A DNA stretch of 5,981 bases from Thermoleophilia bacterium. Lineage in GTDB: Bacteria > Actinomycetota > Thermoleophilia > Gaiellales > Gaiellaceae. The stretch spans positions 1 through 5,981 of the forward strand of contig JACVRM010000130.1 of NCBI GenBank assembly GCA_014534415.1, read 5' to 3'. Below the pieces are notes generated by a model that was given only the letters and a program-made list of their open reading frames with translations, was not told the DNA's origin and did no database searches. Below are positions 5,863 through 5,981 of the stretch, in pieces; within the stretch, counting starts at the first letter, position 1; every line of letters starts with the position of its first letter. The position numbers and the translations under genes are program-made.

Positions 5863-5981
5863 GTGCGAGTCGAGTACCGCGAAGAGCCGTGCAAATCGGC
5901 GCTCAACCGGGTGCGCGGCATGCCGTTCGAGTGGTCGCTGAACCCCTACATGGGCTGCGCGCACCGCTGCACGTTCTGTTA
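5863..5981 (+). CDS. Radical SAM protein, Rv2578c/SplB-like family, 5' part only
   Basis: The first 39 codons plus two bases are present; the gene runs off the right edge. The segment CKSALNRV (residues 10-17) followed by MPFEWSLNPYMGC and the cluster-binding motif C32-x3-C36-x2-C39 then Y is the N-terminus of the Rv2578c-type radical SAM family (COG1533, related to spore photoproduct lyase). The three cysteines would hold a [4Fe-4S] cluster that cleaves S-adenosylmethionine. The true substrate of this family is unknown to me; a DNA-repair role is suggested by the SplB relationship and by the LexA box. The GTG at 5863 is chosen for its fit with the -10 element. An in-frame ATG at 5842 would add seven residues (MCSILVA) but lies inside the LexA box and upstream of the -10, and it too lacks a ribosome binding site. 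The gene is divergent from the CNNM gene. Confidence 0.88.
   Translation, partial: MRVEYREEPCKSALNRVRGMPFEWSLNPYMGCAHRCTFC

Noticed and set aside
5842..5865. In-frame ATG at 5842 as the start of the radical SAM gene
   Set aside because: It lies inside the LexA box and upstream of the TATACT element, and it has no ribosome binding site. The GTG at 5863 fits the promoter geometry better, although the ATG is not fully excluded.

Overview
The window is a high-GC stretch with almost no non-coding space. It carries a block of bacterial housekeeping genes on the minus strand and the first 119 bases of a divergent plus-strand gene at the right edge. An actinomycete (Actinomycetota) is the best guess. 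The evidence is the strong G/C bias at third codon positions, the order recG-rsmD-coaD-[SepIVA-like]-yceD, a DivIVA-like protein that resembles mycobacterial SepIVA at both ends, a Gram-positive/actinobacterial type LexA box, and a radical SAM protein of the Rv2578c family. The SepIVA-like protein is much shorter than the mycobacterial one, which hints at a deep-branching class such as Thermoleophilia or Rubrobacteria. That placement is inference.

Minus strand, in transcription order from right to left: a CNNM/CorC-type membrane protein (DUF21, CBS pair, CorC_HlyC domain; 5689-4391); recG, the branch-migration helicase (4338-2254); a 116-base spacer with a large imperfect palindrome; rsmD, the 16S rRNA m2G966 methyltransferase (2137-1598); coaD, phosphopantetheine adenylyltransferase, whose ATG overlaps the rsmD stop as ATGA (1601-1077); a 165-aa SepIVA/DivIVA-like coiled-coil protein (1066-569); and a DUF177/YceD protein with a cysteine cluster (539-27). 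Spacings of 52, 116, -4, 10 and 29 bases are compatible with one transcript, or with two if the palindrome marks a boundary. The block mixes repair, ribosome maturation, CoA synthesis and envelope growth, the usual mix of this conserved neighbourhood. In many bacteria rpmF (ribosomal protein L32) follows yceD; it would lie just beyond base 1 and cannot be seen.

The divergent intergenic region (5690-5862, 173 bases) is the most information-rich part. On the plus strand a 13/14 match to the Gram-positive LexA box abuts a TATACT -10 hexamer. The -10 lies seven bases before a GTG start, so the radical SAM gene looks SOS-controlled and leaderless. A perfect 9-bp inverted repeat shares its right arm with the LexA box. 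On the minus strand another TATACT could serve the CNNM gene, whose Shine-Dalgarno sequence forms the exact 5-nt loop of a 6-bp all-GC hairpin that touches the start codon.

I found no mobile element, CRISPR array, tRNA or rRNA. I see no wholly new system in the genes themselves. The points worth following up are regulatory: the SOS/leaderless promoter, the hairpin around the ribosome binding site, the recG-rsmD palindrome and the minimal SepIVA-like protein.
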